From: Stentor roeselii
Lineage: Eukaryota > Ciliophora > Heterotrichea > Heterotrichida > Stentoridae
DNA length: 64,000 bases
Assembly: GCA_006503475.1 (NCBI GenBank)
Contig: RSEH01000120.1
Coordinates: 1-64,000 of the forward strand
Direction: 5' to 3'
Positions 47,428 through 57,844 of this stretch are shown here, in pieces. Within the stretch, counting starts at the first letter, position 1. Each line of letters starts with the position of its first letter. The notes under the pieces are model-generated. The model was not told the DNA's origin, searched no databases, and worked only from the letters and a program-made list of their open reading frames with translations. The translations under genes were made by a program, and so were the position numbers.

Positions 47428-50400
47428 ATGGAATCCTACACAGAAGTCTTCACATGGGGTGGTGATCATTTCGGCCAGTTAGGTCTTGGCAGCAAGCATT
47501 CCGGAAAGACTTACCCATCCCCACGTTTCTGTTCATTCAACATCCTAATAAAAGAGATCTCCTGCGGTGAAGAGCATTCCGCTTTCATTTCCTCATCAAA
47601 CCACGTTTACAGTATGGGAAGCAACAGTGAAGGCCGTTTAGGAATAGGAGACAAAAGTCTTCGATCATCATCCTCCCCATGTCTAGTTGAGTCTCTTACA
47701 AACTACAAAGCAATTCGAGTCTCATGCGGTTGGGGTCATTCAGCAGTCATAACAGACGAAGGCCTGCTCTTCACCTGGGGAGTTGGCGAATTCGGAGCGT
47801 TAGGTTCAGGAAGTTCTGAGAACAGCTGGACACCCTCCAAAGTCCACCTTCCAAGACACCTTCGCCCAGTCGATATCAACTGCGGCTCTAGACATTCAGG
47901 ACTAGTCGTCGATGAAGGCAGGTCAAAAACTCTTTGGATGACTGGCTCTGGTGAAGCAGGTCAACTCGGTACTGGAAAAAGAGAAAAAGAATTCAAATTC
48001 GTACAAGTTTCTCTTTCAGAAGATATTCATTCTGTCGCTTGTGGAGTTTTTCACTCTTTAGTCTTAACTACCTCTGGAAAGGTCTTCGCTATGGGAGGGA
48101 ACAGCTTTGGTCAACTAGGAATAGGAACTAAAAAAAGCTGTAGTCGTCCAGAAAGGGTTAATATTGAAGGAAGTGCTGTGAAAGTCGCTTGTGGAAGTCA
48201 TTCTGCCGCGATCAATGATCGCGGCGTGCTTTTTTTATGGGGAACTGGGGTATTTGGAGAGTTTTTAACACCTACACGGGTACCGGTTGGAGTTTGTAAA
48301 GATGTATCTGTTGGAGGGAACTTTGGAATCGCTTTAGACATTAGTGGAGAACTTCATGCTTGGGGCGCTAATTCTAATGGAGAACTTGGAGTAGGAGACT
48401 ACGAACCCAGGGCAAGTCCTGCAGTTGTCACTCAGCTTAAAGGCAAAAATGTGAAACGACTTTCATGTGGCGGAAACTACGTCATCGGCCTTGGAAATGA
48501 CGTCGGGGAACGAAATTTGTTTACTTCTCAGCCTGAGTCTTTCAAAGGGACTCGAAGGGATGATAGTGCTAAAAGAACGGAAGATCTTAGAAGTGCCAAA
48601 AGAGAAGAAAGTCTTAAAAGAACTGAAGCGCAGAAAAGACTTGATGGGGAAAAAAATAGAAATGAAAGGCTTCGCGATAGCGAAGCTAGAATTAGGGAAA
48701 ATGATAGAGTTACTCCTGTGAAACAACGGGATGAGTCTAGACTTGAAGTTAGAACTGTTGAGAAAAATTCTAACTTCTATGGAAGGGCTTCTAGAGAACC
48801 TGAAGACCTCAGGAAGAGTGGAAAGGACCTCGTGTTAAAAAATGAAAATCGCATTAGCAGAGAAAATGACTTTCAAGGATCCTTCTCATTAAAAAGCGCT
48901 TTAGAAGACTCTCAAAGACAAGCCTCGCTGTTGCAACAAGAACTAAAAAACTACAAAGATGAAGTCCAAAGACTGAAAAAAATCATGGAAGACGTGAAAA
49001 TTTCTCAGTCAATTGAAACCTCACAAAAAATGGAAGATTTAAACCAAAGTCTTAACCACAAACATATGATCGAAATGCAAGACCTGAAACTTTCTCAAGA
49101 ACAAGAACTGATCCGAAGAAGACAAGTTGAAAAAAATCTTGATGTGTCCTCGAAGCATATCTCGAACTTGGAAGAAGCTCTTCAAAAATACAACTTTGAA
49201 AACTCTGAACTAAAAAAACAACTTTTAGAAGTCACTCGAAATGCGGAAGGGTTTAAGTTAACTGCTCAGCAGGAAATGGATAAAAATCAAAGAGAAAATG
49301 TTGAACTTAGAAGGAAAATTGATGCAATTTTAAATGAAAAGGAAAGAAATGAAATTAATTTTAATAGAGAAAATTCAGAAATGAGGAAAAAGTTTGAAGT
49401 ATTGATGATGGAGAAGGAAAGGACTGAAGATTCTTTAACTAAAGAAATTTTTGAAGCCAGGCGGAAAAATGAAGAGATTTTAACAGAAAAGATGCAAAAT
49501 GAAAACAACTCAGCTAAAGAAAACCATGACCTGCGTAGAAGACTTGAACTTCTTAATGACGACAAATCCCGAAACGAGTCAAGTCTTTCCTATGAAATCT
49601 CTGAATTAAGACAAAAGCTAGAAAACACTCTTCTCGACAAATCCCGAAACGAGTCAAGTCTTTCCTATGAAATCTCTGAATTAAGACAAAAGCTAGAAAA
49701 CACTCTTCTCGACAAATCCCGAAACGAGTCAAGTCTTTCCTATGAAATCTCTGAATTAAGACAAAAGCTAGAAAACACTCTTCTCGACAAAGACCGTCTA
49801 GAATCCAGCTACAAGTCTGAAATTTCAGTTCTAGCCAGTCAACTCTCCGACCTTCAGGTGTTAATCACTAACCTAACATCAGAAAACAGTCACATCAACA
49901 GTTTATTTTCACAAGAAACCAATAAATCCCACCAAGAAATCTCTGAATATCGTTTAAAACTAACCCAAACAATCCACGATAAAGATTCTTTGATCTCATC
50001 TCTTCAATCCGAGTTACTTTCTTTAAAATCTGAGCTTTCATCAACTCGATCATCTCTCGAATTGGCAAATTCAGAGATTTCTTCACTTTCTTCTCGACTT
50101 TCAGAAAAAACTTTAGAAAGTTCTTCTCAAGCTGAGGCTCTTGCGGACCTTGTCTCTAAAAATGACTATTCGATGAGACTTTTAGAAGACTTGAAATTCC
50201 AGAATCAGAAATTGCAACAAGACTCAAGTGAACTTAATCTCGTCATTGAAAGATTAAAAGGTCAGATATCTCAATGGGAAGTTGAATATAAGGCACTTTT
50301 GAATGATAATCGGATTTTGAAAGAAAGTGTCACTGAACTGGAAATGAAAAATCGACAGCTTTTTGAGAACTTGGAAAAAGAACTCGCTCAAAGAGCGAAA

Positions 50401-50685
50401 GAGTATAAAGATAGGACTATTTCTATTTTGAATACTGGCAGAAGTGTTTCACCTTTTTTAAGAAGTCATTTAAGAGAACGGTCTGATGAAATGAATGTTT
50501 CTGCGAGTAAGATGGAAACGGAGAATAGTCCGAATTTTGCAAGGAACTCGAAGTACTTGACAATAGCTCAAGCTTTTCGAGAAACTCCGACTAAAGAAGA
50601 CGTTCGCAACCGAATAGCTTCTTTGATGAGAAATCGAGAAAAGATAGAAGAGCAGTTATGTTCTATAGAAGATAATGTAATTTAA
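47428..50685 (+). CDS. RCC1-repeat plus coiled-coil protein
   Basis: A 1085-residue protein from the ATG at 47428; the frame is open upstream but has no ATG. Residues 1-370 form a seven-bladed RCC1 propeller with the repeated signature GxxxxGQLGxG and CGxxHS (for example GGDHFGQLGLGS, SCGEEHSAF and ACGVFHSLV). Residues 380-480 are a charged linker. About 480-980 is a long coiled coil containing three perfect 25-residue repeats (712-786). The tail has Ser-rich and basic motifs. RCC1 itself is a Ran exchange factor, but RCC1 domains fused to coiled coils are common in ciliates and usually have other, often microtubule or vesicle, roles. It ends 22 bases before the exportin gene. Confidence 0.88.
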   Translation: MESYTEVFTWGGDHFGQLGLGSKHSGKTYPSPRFCSFNILIKEISCGEEHSAFISSSNHVYSMGSNSEGRLGIGDKSLRSSSSPCLVESLTNYKAIRVSCGWGHSAVITDEGLLFTWGVGEFGALGSGSSENSWTPSKVHLPRHLRPVDINCGSRHSGLVVDEGRSKTLWMTGSGEAGQLGTGKREKEFKFVQVSLSEDIHSVACGVFHSLVLTTSGKVFAMGGNSFGQLGIGTKKSCSRPERVNIEGSAVKVACGSHSAAINDRGVLFLWGTGVFGEFLTPTRVPVGVCKDVSVGGNFGIALDISGELHAWGANSNGELGVGDYEPRASPAVVTQLKGKNVKRLSCGGNYVIGLGNDVGERNLFTSQPESFKGTRRDDSAKRTEDLRSAKREESLKRTEAQKRLDGEKNRNERLRDSEARIRENDRVTPVKQRDESRLEVRTVEKNSNFYGRASREPEDLRKSGKDLVLKNENRISRENDFQGSFSLKSALEDSQRQASLLQQELKNYKDEVQRLKKIMEDVKISQSIETSQKMEDLNQSLNHKHMIEMQDLKLSQEQELIRRRQVEKNLDVSSKHISNLEEALQKYNFENSELKKQLLEVTRNAEGFKLTAQQEMDKNQRENVELRRKIDAILNEKERNEINFNRENSEMRKKFEVLMMEKERTEDSLTKEIFEARRKNEEILTEKMQNENNSAKENHDLRRRLELLNDDKSRNESSLSYEISELRQKLENTLLDKSRNESSLSYEISELRQKLENTLLDKSRNESSLSYEISELRQKLENTLLDKDRLESSYKSEISVLASQLSDLQVLITNLTSENSHINSLFSQETNKSHQEISEYRLKLTQTIHDKDSLISSLQSELLSLKSELSSTRSSLELANSEISSLSSRLSEKTLESSSQAEALADLVSKNDYSMRLLEDLKFQNQKLQQDSSELNLVIERLKGQISQWEVEYKALLNDNRILKESVTELEMKNRQLFENLEKELAQRAKEYKDRTISILNTGRSVSPFLRSHLRERSDEMNVSASKMETENSPNFARNSKYLTIAQAFRETPTKEDVRNRIASLMRNREKIEEQLCSIEDNVI
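49561..49785 (+). repeat. Three perfect 75-base tandem repeats in RCC1/coiled-coil gene
   Basis: Units at 49561-49635, 49636-49710 and 49711-49785 are identical base for base. Each codes 25 residues starting DKSRNESSLSYE. Sequence just before and after is a diverged version of the same pattern, so the exact copies are a recent expansion. Confidence 0.96.
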
Positions 50686-50707
50686 ATGGCGTTAGAGACT
50701 ATTATAA

Positions 50708-53700
50708 ATGTCAGATTTTCTCCAAGAATTTTCAAAACACACTGAAAAATTCTTCAGTTCGAACCCAGCTGATCACAATGAAGCGAACCAATTTTTTACT
50801 TTTCTTGTGAATTCAGTGAATAACCCTGAAATCCTCATCACAGTTCTTCATACAACTGAATCTCAGAAAATTCTTTATGTTCTTAACATCGTACTTTTCG
50901 AACTACTCACAAAAAAGTGGAGTATTTTTCAAGTTTCACATAAAGTCAGCATTTTTACATTTGGACTCAAATCACTTGCTCTTCATTCTCAGTTGTTTCA
51001 AGATAAAAGACTTGTTGATTACATTGTTCGACTTGTTGTTCGTATTGCGAGACTGTCTTGGAATGAAGACCTTGAATTTTTAAAACTTCCTCAATATTGT
51101 GAAGAGTTTTTAATGCAAGGTAGGGACCTTGTTTTAATAGGAATGAAAATCGTCAAAAGTCTTGTTGTTGAAATGGCTGCTGAATCTGAAGAACAACTTT
51201 TAAGTCATTCAAGAAACTCGGAAATGTTCAAGGATTGGATCGTTCCTGTTATTTTTTCACAGGTTTTTAAATGTATCAAAAATCATCAGTTTTTTCAAGG
51301 TAATGATTTTGAAGTCATCTCTGAAGTCGTCGAAGTTTTTGCTTTGATTTTGCAAAGTTGCAAAAAAAATGATGAAAATGAAATTTTGCTCACTTTGTCT
51401 CATGCTAATTATTGGGATGGACTTAGAGATGTTTGGCTTGTCAATCAACTTGTCACCATTTATGAACTTTCAACTGCTCATGAAAAAATTTTAAAGTCAA
51501 TTTTAAGAGTTTTTAATGGAATTTTAAAACTTTCTTCGAAAGTTTTTGAAAAAATCGAGCAAAAAATTGAGATTTTTGAAAAAGTTTTAAGTAAAGTTTG
51601 GAATATTTTAAGTGAAAAAAGTGGACTTTTATATGAAAGTGTTTTAAGTGAGTTTATCATTCTTCTGTCAAAAGTGGTTCGAAACCCTTTGAGTATGACG
51701 ATGATGAGGACCCAGCCAGTGGACCTCTTTTTAGAAAAGATGTATTTAACCACAAAGGAAGTCCTGGTTACAAGCCAAAGCGAGTCAATCATTTACAGTT
51801 GTTTAAAGTTCTGGGACAGTGTCTCAACCCACATGAAAGACTCGATGATTCCTCAGGTGTTATTCGAAATCGTGAAAATTTACTTTAAATTCATTTTAAC
51901 ATCAAAAGAGCTTCAAGTTGGAGACTCAATGTTGGCGAACACTTCTTCTTTAATGGCAGGTATCAGCAAGTACTGCTCTGAACATCTAGTCCCTTGGGTG
52001 GTGCAGACTTTCTCTGAACTGACCATTTCTTTTCCATCATCAGTGCACCAGTTAAGCCATCTGGTCCATTTATTGTCAGTTTTAATCTGCGACAGTCGTC
52101 AACAATTCCTGCAATCATCCGAGCGTAAATACAAATTCAAGCAATCCTCACAGTCTTCATCCCGAGAGAATTACAATTCAGTAATCGAGCTAAGTCACTT
52201 AGTTTTCTCTTTGAGTTCTCATTTATCATCAAATGACCTGATTTTTCCAGAGCTTCAATCATCTTGCATTTACTTTTTAAGTATTTTTTCCAAAGTCTTC
52301 ATCAATTCAAGCACTCAGACAGCTCAGACAGTTTTAGAATCACTGAGCTTGAAACTAGGTCTTATCTGTGCAGATGGTCTTTTAGTTCAAATGATTTCAA
52401 TAATTTTTTCCTTTTCAAACACAGCGAATCTTGAGTTATATGAAAATTGCATGACACTCTTTTCAGACCTTTCAGGATTTACGAAGACCATGCGACGTTC
52501 AGGGTCTTCTGAATATCAAATTTTTTGTGGAAATCTCAAGTTTTTGCAAGAAAATGTCGAAGAAATCATTGAAAAATGGACTCAAGGCGAATTAGGATTC
52601 ATCAACCGAAACCTTCCTTGTAAGGCAAGAACAGTTTTTGTTAATTCAATGTTTAAACTTTTTTATCTTGCTCGGTCCAAGTCGCTTTTTTCTTTTGAAG
52701 ACATGGTAAGACCTTTGCAAAATGCTGTGGAAGAAGTCAGTTCTAATCTTTCCCCTGAAAAAGCTGCTTGTCTCTGTTGTGACTTACTTGGAGTCTGCTC
52801 AAGTGCGAGTAACTCAGAGCAATACTCAGAGTTCTTCTCTTGGCTTAGCTCCAGGGCTGAAGTCGTTTTTAAAATTTTTGATTTACTTGGAAAGGCTCGT
52901 TCAAGTCCCCTTCCCTTGCTGAAATTTCTAAAAGAACTCAGCTTTAACCGTTTGGAAAGACTGAAATTTTTAGGAGACTCGATGATTTGTGGAAGTCTTT
53001 TGAAGTTTTGTGTTAAAATCTTAAATCTTTTTCTTGATATCTTTGATGTTGGGCAGGTCTGTGCGAATGTATATGAAACAGTTCACAAGCCTTTATCAGT
53101 CTGTCTTCATATTCTTAAAAACAACATAACAGGGGACTTTGTGAACACTCGAGAAGTGTTGAAAGACGAGACTGTCACTGCTTCAGTTAAACTTTTAATA
53201 GAAAAAGTCTTACAAGTCCCGGCGGAAAGCATCACTTCAAGTATAAAAATTTTTTCAGTCTTTTATGAAATCCTTTATTTTGTCTCTAACAACTCGATAC
53301 TGCTAAAAAAAATTGTTTTTCTTTTGAGTCCTGCACAAGTCAGTCAGTTCTTTGAAGTCATAATTGAAGGATGTCAGTCTGCTCAACAGTTTGTCTGTCA
53401 ACTCGCTTATTTGACAATTAAAAACTTAGTCCATGAGTGCATTTTTAAGAGTTGTTCAGAAAGTCTTTTATTTTGTACTGATAATTTCCAAGCTTTTAGG
53501 AGAATGATGAGAGTTTTACTTATTATTGCTTTTGGAGGAGAAGGGAAAAACTTTTCATTGATTTCTTTTCCTTTGCTTGGATTGATTAATTTGTTTAAGG
53601 ATGAGTATCTGAAGATGGTTCCGAGTTTGTATTTGATTCAAGGACCTGATAGAGTTGAAATGTAAGGAATAAATAGAATTCATCAATGTTTGGAGATGGT

Positions 53701-53824
53701 TTGGACTAACTTGGACTTTACCTGGGGAAACGACGGGTTTATGAGGAATATGAAGACTCATAAAGAATTTGAGAGAAGGTTGCTACAAGCTCATAAAATT
53801 TTGTGTATTAATTCAAGTAGTTAA
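50708..53824 (+). CDS. Exportin-7-like nuclear transport receptor
   Basis: Spliced product of 1033 residues: exon 1 at 50708-53661, a 15-base intron at 53662-53676, exon 2 at 53677-53824. The N-terminus matches the importin-beta/exportin family (helical pairs with ILYVLNIVLFELLTKKW, a layout like the Ran-binding CRM1/exportin-7 start). HEAT-like helix pairs continue throughout. The best family fit by pattern is exportin-7/RanBP17, and exportin-4 is the alternative. Ran-GTP-dependent export or import through nuclear pores is the known family role. Without the intron the protein would stop at RVEM and lose the last helices, which read IIHQCLEMVWTNLDFTWGND. Its start is 22 bases after the RCC1 gene stop. 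Confidence 0.8.
53662..53676 (+). other. 15-base intron in exportin-like gene
   Basis: GTAAGGAATAAATAG: GT-AG ends, 15 bases, A at position 10, like the two transporter introns. Its first codon in the reading frame is interrupted by a TAA, so unspliced RNA would end the protein early. Splicing opens 49 more codons with family-like sequence. Confidence 0.93.
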
Positions 53825-53864
53825 GAGTTTTATGGAGTTTTTTAAAATGAAGTAATGATTTGTC

Positions 53865-54536
53865 ATGTTATTTCAAATATATTATATGTCGAGGATTTTC
53901 TGTTGTCTTAAATTTAAGACTGCTCCTGGTAATGATGCAGTTGAAACTAACTTTCAGCAATGTGATCTTGAAAGCTTGGTGAATGATTTCAAATCACAGG
54001 TTTTTAATAACCTTGTTAATCAATTACCTTTAAAATGCACAGAGTTACATTTGAAGTTTTGGAAGGCTTTCAATGAGCAAAAAGACTTAGTACATAAAAA
54101 ACTACCGAATACACCCAAATCTTTACAGATTATTAAGATGTTTCTTTTGAGAGCGAAAGTTTTGGAGGGTAATTTGAGATACTTAAATGACAGAAAATCA
54201 TTAGAAGTCGTTTTTGAATTACAGAAAAAATTAGCTTCTCAGTTTTGTTCTGGGAAAATAACGAAAAATTTAATTGCTAGGACCTACTTTAAGTCTGTAA
54301 AAGGGACTTACCAGCTTCATGGTTATGTTCAAATGAATGAAATGATTAAGTTAAATGACTTACAAAAAATGCTTGATTTTGCACATTTCGACTATATCCA
54401 AGAACTAGAAAAAATCAATAAAAATTTCGACTTTATTGATTATAAAATCATTCATTTATCAGAAAACACTCAGCAAATTTCTCAAGAGAAAACTCAAATC
54501 TCCAAAATGAATTTCGGTAATGAATGGATATTATGA
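53865..54536 (+). CDS. Unknown helical protein
   Basis: A 223-residue protein, or 216 residues if translation starts at the second ATG (53886), which has the tidy TATATTAT leader. It is mostly helical and rich in Lys, Leu and Asn, with CLKFKTAPGND near the start. There is no membrane segment or known domain. It starts 40 bases after the exportin stop and converges on the phosphatase gene, with stops 100 bases apart. I do not recognise it. Confidence 0.7.
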   Translation: MLFQIYYMSRIFCCLKFKTAPGNDAVETNFQQCDLESLVNDFKSQVFNNLVNQLPLKCTELHLKFWKAFNEQKDLVHKKLPNTPKSLQIIKMFLLRAKVLEGNLRYLNDRKSLEVVFELQKKLASQFCSGKITKNLIARTYFKSVKGTYQLHGYVQMNEMIKLNDLQKMLDFAHFDYIQELEKINKNFDFIDYKIIHLSENTQQISQEKTQISKMNFGNEWIL

Positions 54537-54636
54537 AAACTAATAATTAGATATTACATTTAAAATAATATCTCCTTAATAACTTAAAGAAAAATCCAAA
54601 GTCACACAAAAAAAACTATTAAACTTTATATAACCA

Positions 54637-55911
54637 TCAAGTTAAACCCTTAAATTTTTTTTTAAATTCATTTTTGAAATCTTCAATCACAGATTCAAAA
54701 ACAACCTTAGAATCATTAGCTCTAATAAATTTAATTTGAATTCGATTTTCAGTAATTTCCACTTCAGTAAATCCATGATCTGAAAGTCCAAACTCATACT
54801 CAGCCATCGGAGAGTCAATATCAGGACACATCGGGTCCAGATCAGCTCCTCCAGCTCCTTGAATAATCTGATGAACTTCTTTTCCTTTGATGAATATTTT
54901 TTTATTATTTATAAGTTTTCCAAAAGACTCATCTCGAGAAATGACATTCTTGCAAGAAACTCCTGTTTCATTACATGTGACTGTTTTTGAACTACAAATT
55001 AAGAACCCTTTATTACATGGAATTCTTGAATCTTCAAGACATTTCAAGTTTTCTGCTTGACTTTTGTGAATGGTCTGAGAAAAATCTGATGAAAAGTATT
55101 GCATGTTGTGATTGTGACCTGTTAAAAGAAGGTCGATTTTGTATTTATTAATCAATGGCAATAAATAATGCTTGAGGTTCTCAGAGTCTAGTCCTGTTGT
55201 TGAAACTGAAAAAATTGGGTAATGAATGACTACCACCTTCCATTTTATAGATTGATCTTCTGATATTTCAGCAAAGTGGTTCTCAATCCAAGAGTATTCT
55301 AAAGTAAAATTTCTTTTAGCTTTCATTTTTATGCACTGTCGTTCAAAAACATAATTCATATATGGACCATGACAGATCAAATCACAAGGAAGAAAAGTAA
55401 ATGAAATAGAAAAGTTTTTCATTAGGATTGTCATGTTCCAAGGAGCATTAGGGAACTTAACATTTTTATAATTTTTCCTAATATCTTTTCCAATCGTTCG
55501 ACTTCTGTACAAATCATGGTTTCCATCAATAAGAAACCAAGGAACATCTTTGATTTTTTCACCTTTGAAAAAAATCTTAAAAACTTTTATTACTTCATCC
55601 AAAAGCTTTTCTTCCGGCTTAGGATAAAAATTATCACCTACTGAGACGATCATGGAAATAGGAAATAAAGAAGCTTGTTCATTCATTTTCCTCGCTACTC
55701 TTTTGCAGGGGAGTTCAGGAAATTCTTCATGAGGATGAAGTTCACCAAAATCTCCGAGAACATGGAACCTCAAAGTTTTTCCATCAGTGTAAACAATATC
55801 TTTAGGAAAAACAACTTTGATAATAGGAGATCCATGATTAGTTGTGATAATCTTGTAAATTCCAGATAGTGACAAAACACTGAAGAAGATGAAAAGAAGT
55901 CCTTGTCTCAT
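54637..55911 (-). CDS. Purple-acid-phosphatase-like metallophosphatase
   Basis: A 424-residue protein with an N-terminal signal or anchor segment (about 4-20) and all five blocks of the purple acid phosphatase fold. These are GDFG (D54), GDNFY (D93, N94), GNHD (N131, H132), VVIHYP (H230) and GHNHNM (H266, H268). Spacing is like the small, tartrate-resistant ACP5 type. It would remove phosphate from esters at acid pH in lysosomes or outside the cell. Several later Cys residues (for example LICSSKTVTCNETGVSC) may form disulphides and are absent from animal ACP5. The closing segment GAGGADLDPMC contains the GAGG block of ACP5. A paralogue lies at 56573-57832. Confidence 0.9.
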   Translation of the reverse strand: MRQGLLFIFFSVLSLSGIYKIITTNHGSPIIKVVFPKDIVYTDGKTLRFHVLGDFGELHPHEEFPELPCKRVARKMNEQASLFPISMIVSVGDNFYPKPEEKLLDEVIKVFKIFFKGEKIKDVPWFLIDGNHDLYRSRTIGKDIRKNYKNVKFPNAPWNMTILMKNFSISFTFLPCDLICHGPYMNYVFERQCIKMKAKRNFTLEYSWIENHFAEISEDQSIKWKVVVIHYPIFSVSTTGLDSENLKHYLLPLINKYKIDLLLTGHNHNMQYFSSDFSQTIHKSQAENLKCLEDSRIPCNKGFLICSSKTVTCNETGVSCKNVISRDESFGKLINNKKIFIKGKEVHQIIQGAGGADLDPMCPDIDSPMAEYEFGLSDHGFTEVEITENRIQIKFIRANDSKVVFESVIEDFKNEFKKKFKGLT

Positions 55912-56002
55912 TAAAATTATTTGCCTTTGAAAAAAAATATATGCACCAAATTTTTGCTATGAATTAAAAACAATGACTTCTAACTAACCTAATTTAAAAT
56001 AA

Positions 56003-56551
56003 TCACTCTTTTCTCTTAAAATATTCCCTCAGATCAATCCCAGTCAACAGGAAAAGTCTTTCATCATATGGAATACTTTCAATTTTTCTAGCTATCAAAT
56101 CATTTGTGTAGTTATAAGCAGAAATATAATCTTGGTACTCTTTCTTCTTGATTTCATTCTCATAGTAAATCTGCTCATAATAACTTCCAACTCTTGAAAA
56201 GAATAAAACAATAAGCAGCCTAGCAGCAAGGCTATTATTTAAAAACCTGGCAACATTCGGGAAATAATTAGAAAACTTCGGAGTCATGGTGATTAAAGCG
56301 ATTCCAAATCCAAAGAATCCTAAAAATATCGTCGGTCCTAGATGTCCAAGCTGAGAATCTTCATAAACAAGGCCTCTCAACATTTCAGTTCTTCTGAGAT
56401 TTTTCACGATATTAATTCCAGAAATTTCTTCAGCTTTTCGTTCCTCAATGATTTTCTGCTGCTGAGCTTTGAACTCCTCAGTTTTCCTGATGTCCATTTC
56501 TAATATATAACAAATTAAGACCAGACACAATAAAGATATATCGTTAATCAT
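56003..56551 (-). CDS. Small membrane protein, unknown
   Basis: 182 residues from the ATG at 56551, or 164 from the ATG at 56497 (MDIRKTEEF), which has a TATATTAGAA leader. The short form has a charged N-terminus and two membrane helices (LGPTIFLGFFGFGIALITM, and a second around LAARLLIVLFF) joined by a short loop, then a charged helical tail. In the long form 18 extra hydrophobic residues could act as a signal. It sits between the two acid phosphatases on the same strand, 91 bases from one and 21-75 from the other. I know no family for it. Confidence 0.7.
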   Translation of the reverse strand: MINDISLLCLVLICYILEMDIRKTEEFKAQQQKIIEERKAEEISGINIVKNLRRTEMLRGLVYEDSQLGHLGPTIFLGFFGFGIALITMTPKFSNYFPNVARFLNNSLAARLLIVLFFSRVGSYYEQIYYENEIKKKEYQDYISAYNYTNDLIARKIESIPYDERLFLLTGIDLREYFKRKE

Positions 56552-56572
56552 CTTAATAAATCTACTTTGCAG

Positions 56573-57832
56573 TCACTCGAAACTATTTGATTCAATAATC
56601 GTCTCGAAAACGACTTTAGAAGAATTCGCGTGAATGTATCTGATGATCATTTTTTCCTCGCTGATGAAAATATCACTAAAGCCATAATCGGCAAGGGCAA
56701 ATGAAAGGTTCGACATTGGACTGACCACGTCGCAGAGAGGGTCTAAGATTCCTCCACCTGCACCTTGGATGACTTGATGGAAAAACAGGCCTTGCTTTAC
56801 TAGAATTTTCTCGCCAAGTGGAAATCTTGAATAAAAACCATCAAAAATCTGGCGGTCTTTGCAAGTTGTCTTTTTTTCTGAACAAGTTACGTTGTGATGT
56901 TGACAGGTCAGCTTTAAATCAGGCCTGCAGCTTAGATGAGTCTCTTTTAGGCAGGTCGAGTTGTAGTCTTGTGGAATGTATTTTCCAGGGTTTCTTAGAT
57001 CTGACATAAAATGCTCCATGTTGTGGTTATGTCCTGAAAGAACTATGTCTACCCCGTATTTTTTTAATAATGGAAAAAGGTAAAGCTTCTGACCTTCTGC
57101 ATCGCCACTTGATGTGGATATTGAAAATATAGGAAAATGAACGAAGACCACTTTCCAAATTATCTTTTCGTTTGATTGAATAGATTTTAAATGGTTTTCA
57201 AGCCATTTGTATTCGAGTTTGTTGGATTTGGACGTGGTTTTCATCATATTGCACTGTCTTTTCATGTGCCAGTCTGATGGTCCAAGACAAAAAAGATCGC
57301 AAGATAAGAAGGAAAAATCAACTAAAGACTCACCAATTTTTACTGTTAAATTGAAAGGAGGAGTTGGCATATAGACGTTAGGGTAAAGCATTTCGAGCTG
57401 TTTTCCAAATTTATATGATGTGTAGCAGTCGTGATTACCATATGTCAAAAAAATCGGCAAGTTGGCAAGATTTGGCTGGTTTGATATGAAAGAGATTGAA
57501 GTGTACCCGTCTTTATCCAAAGATGAGTTGATCCGAGGGTAAAAATTATCACCTGCTGTAAAAATCATATCAAATCTGTTTGATCCTGCATAAGAATTCA
57601 TTGATTTCATTACAACCTTTGCAGGAAGTTCAGGAAACCGATCGACATTATTTTCAACCCATCCAAAATCTCCAATAAACAAAAAGGAGAAATTCTGTCT
57701 ATACTGATCCGAAGCGATTTTTTCAATCCTTTCAAGTTTTCCTTTAGGTTCACAAAACATAATGATCTCCAAAGCAAGCCAAAAAAGACATCCAAAACTA
57801 AGCATGGCTAGTATGGCTTTAAAAATCCACAT
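56573..57832 (-). CDS. Purple-acid-phosphatase-like metallophosphatase, paralogue
   Basis: A 419-residue relative of the enzyme at 54637. It has a leading hydrophobic segment (about 5-27), GDFG (D55), GDNFYP (D95, N96), GNHDC (N133, H134), VFVHFPIFS and GHNHNMEHF. All metal ligands are kept. The Cys-rich insert before the C-terminus (CRPDLKLTC, then CSEKKTTC) and the GAGGGILDP block are shared with its relative, which marks the two as a lineage-specific pair. The two diverge widely in sequence, so the duplication is old. Its ATG lies 12 bases after the stop of the next gene upstream. Confidence 0.9.
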   Translation of the reverse strand: MWIFKAILAMLSFGCLFWLALEIIMFCEPKGKLERIEKIASDQYRQNFSFLFIGDFGWVENNVDRFPELPAKVVMKSMNSYAGSNRFDMIFTAGDNFYPRINSSLDKDGYTSISFISNQPNLANLPIFLTYGNHDCYTSYKFGKQLEMLYPNVYMPTPPFNLTVKIGESLVDFSFLSCDLFCLGPSDWHMKRQCNMMKTTSKSNKLEYKWLENHLKSIQSNEKIIWKVVFVHFPIFSISTSSGDAEGQKLYLFPLLKKYGVDIVLSGHNHNMEHFMSDLRNPGKYIPQDYNSTCLKETHLSCRPDLKLTCQHHNVTCSEKKTTCKDRQIFDGFYSRFPLGEKILVKQGLFFHQVIQGAGGGILDPLCDVVSPMSNLSFALADYGFSDIFISEEKMIIRYIHANSSKVVFETIIESNSFE

Positions 57833-57844
57833 TAAAATAATAAA

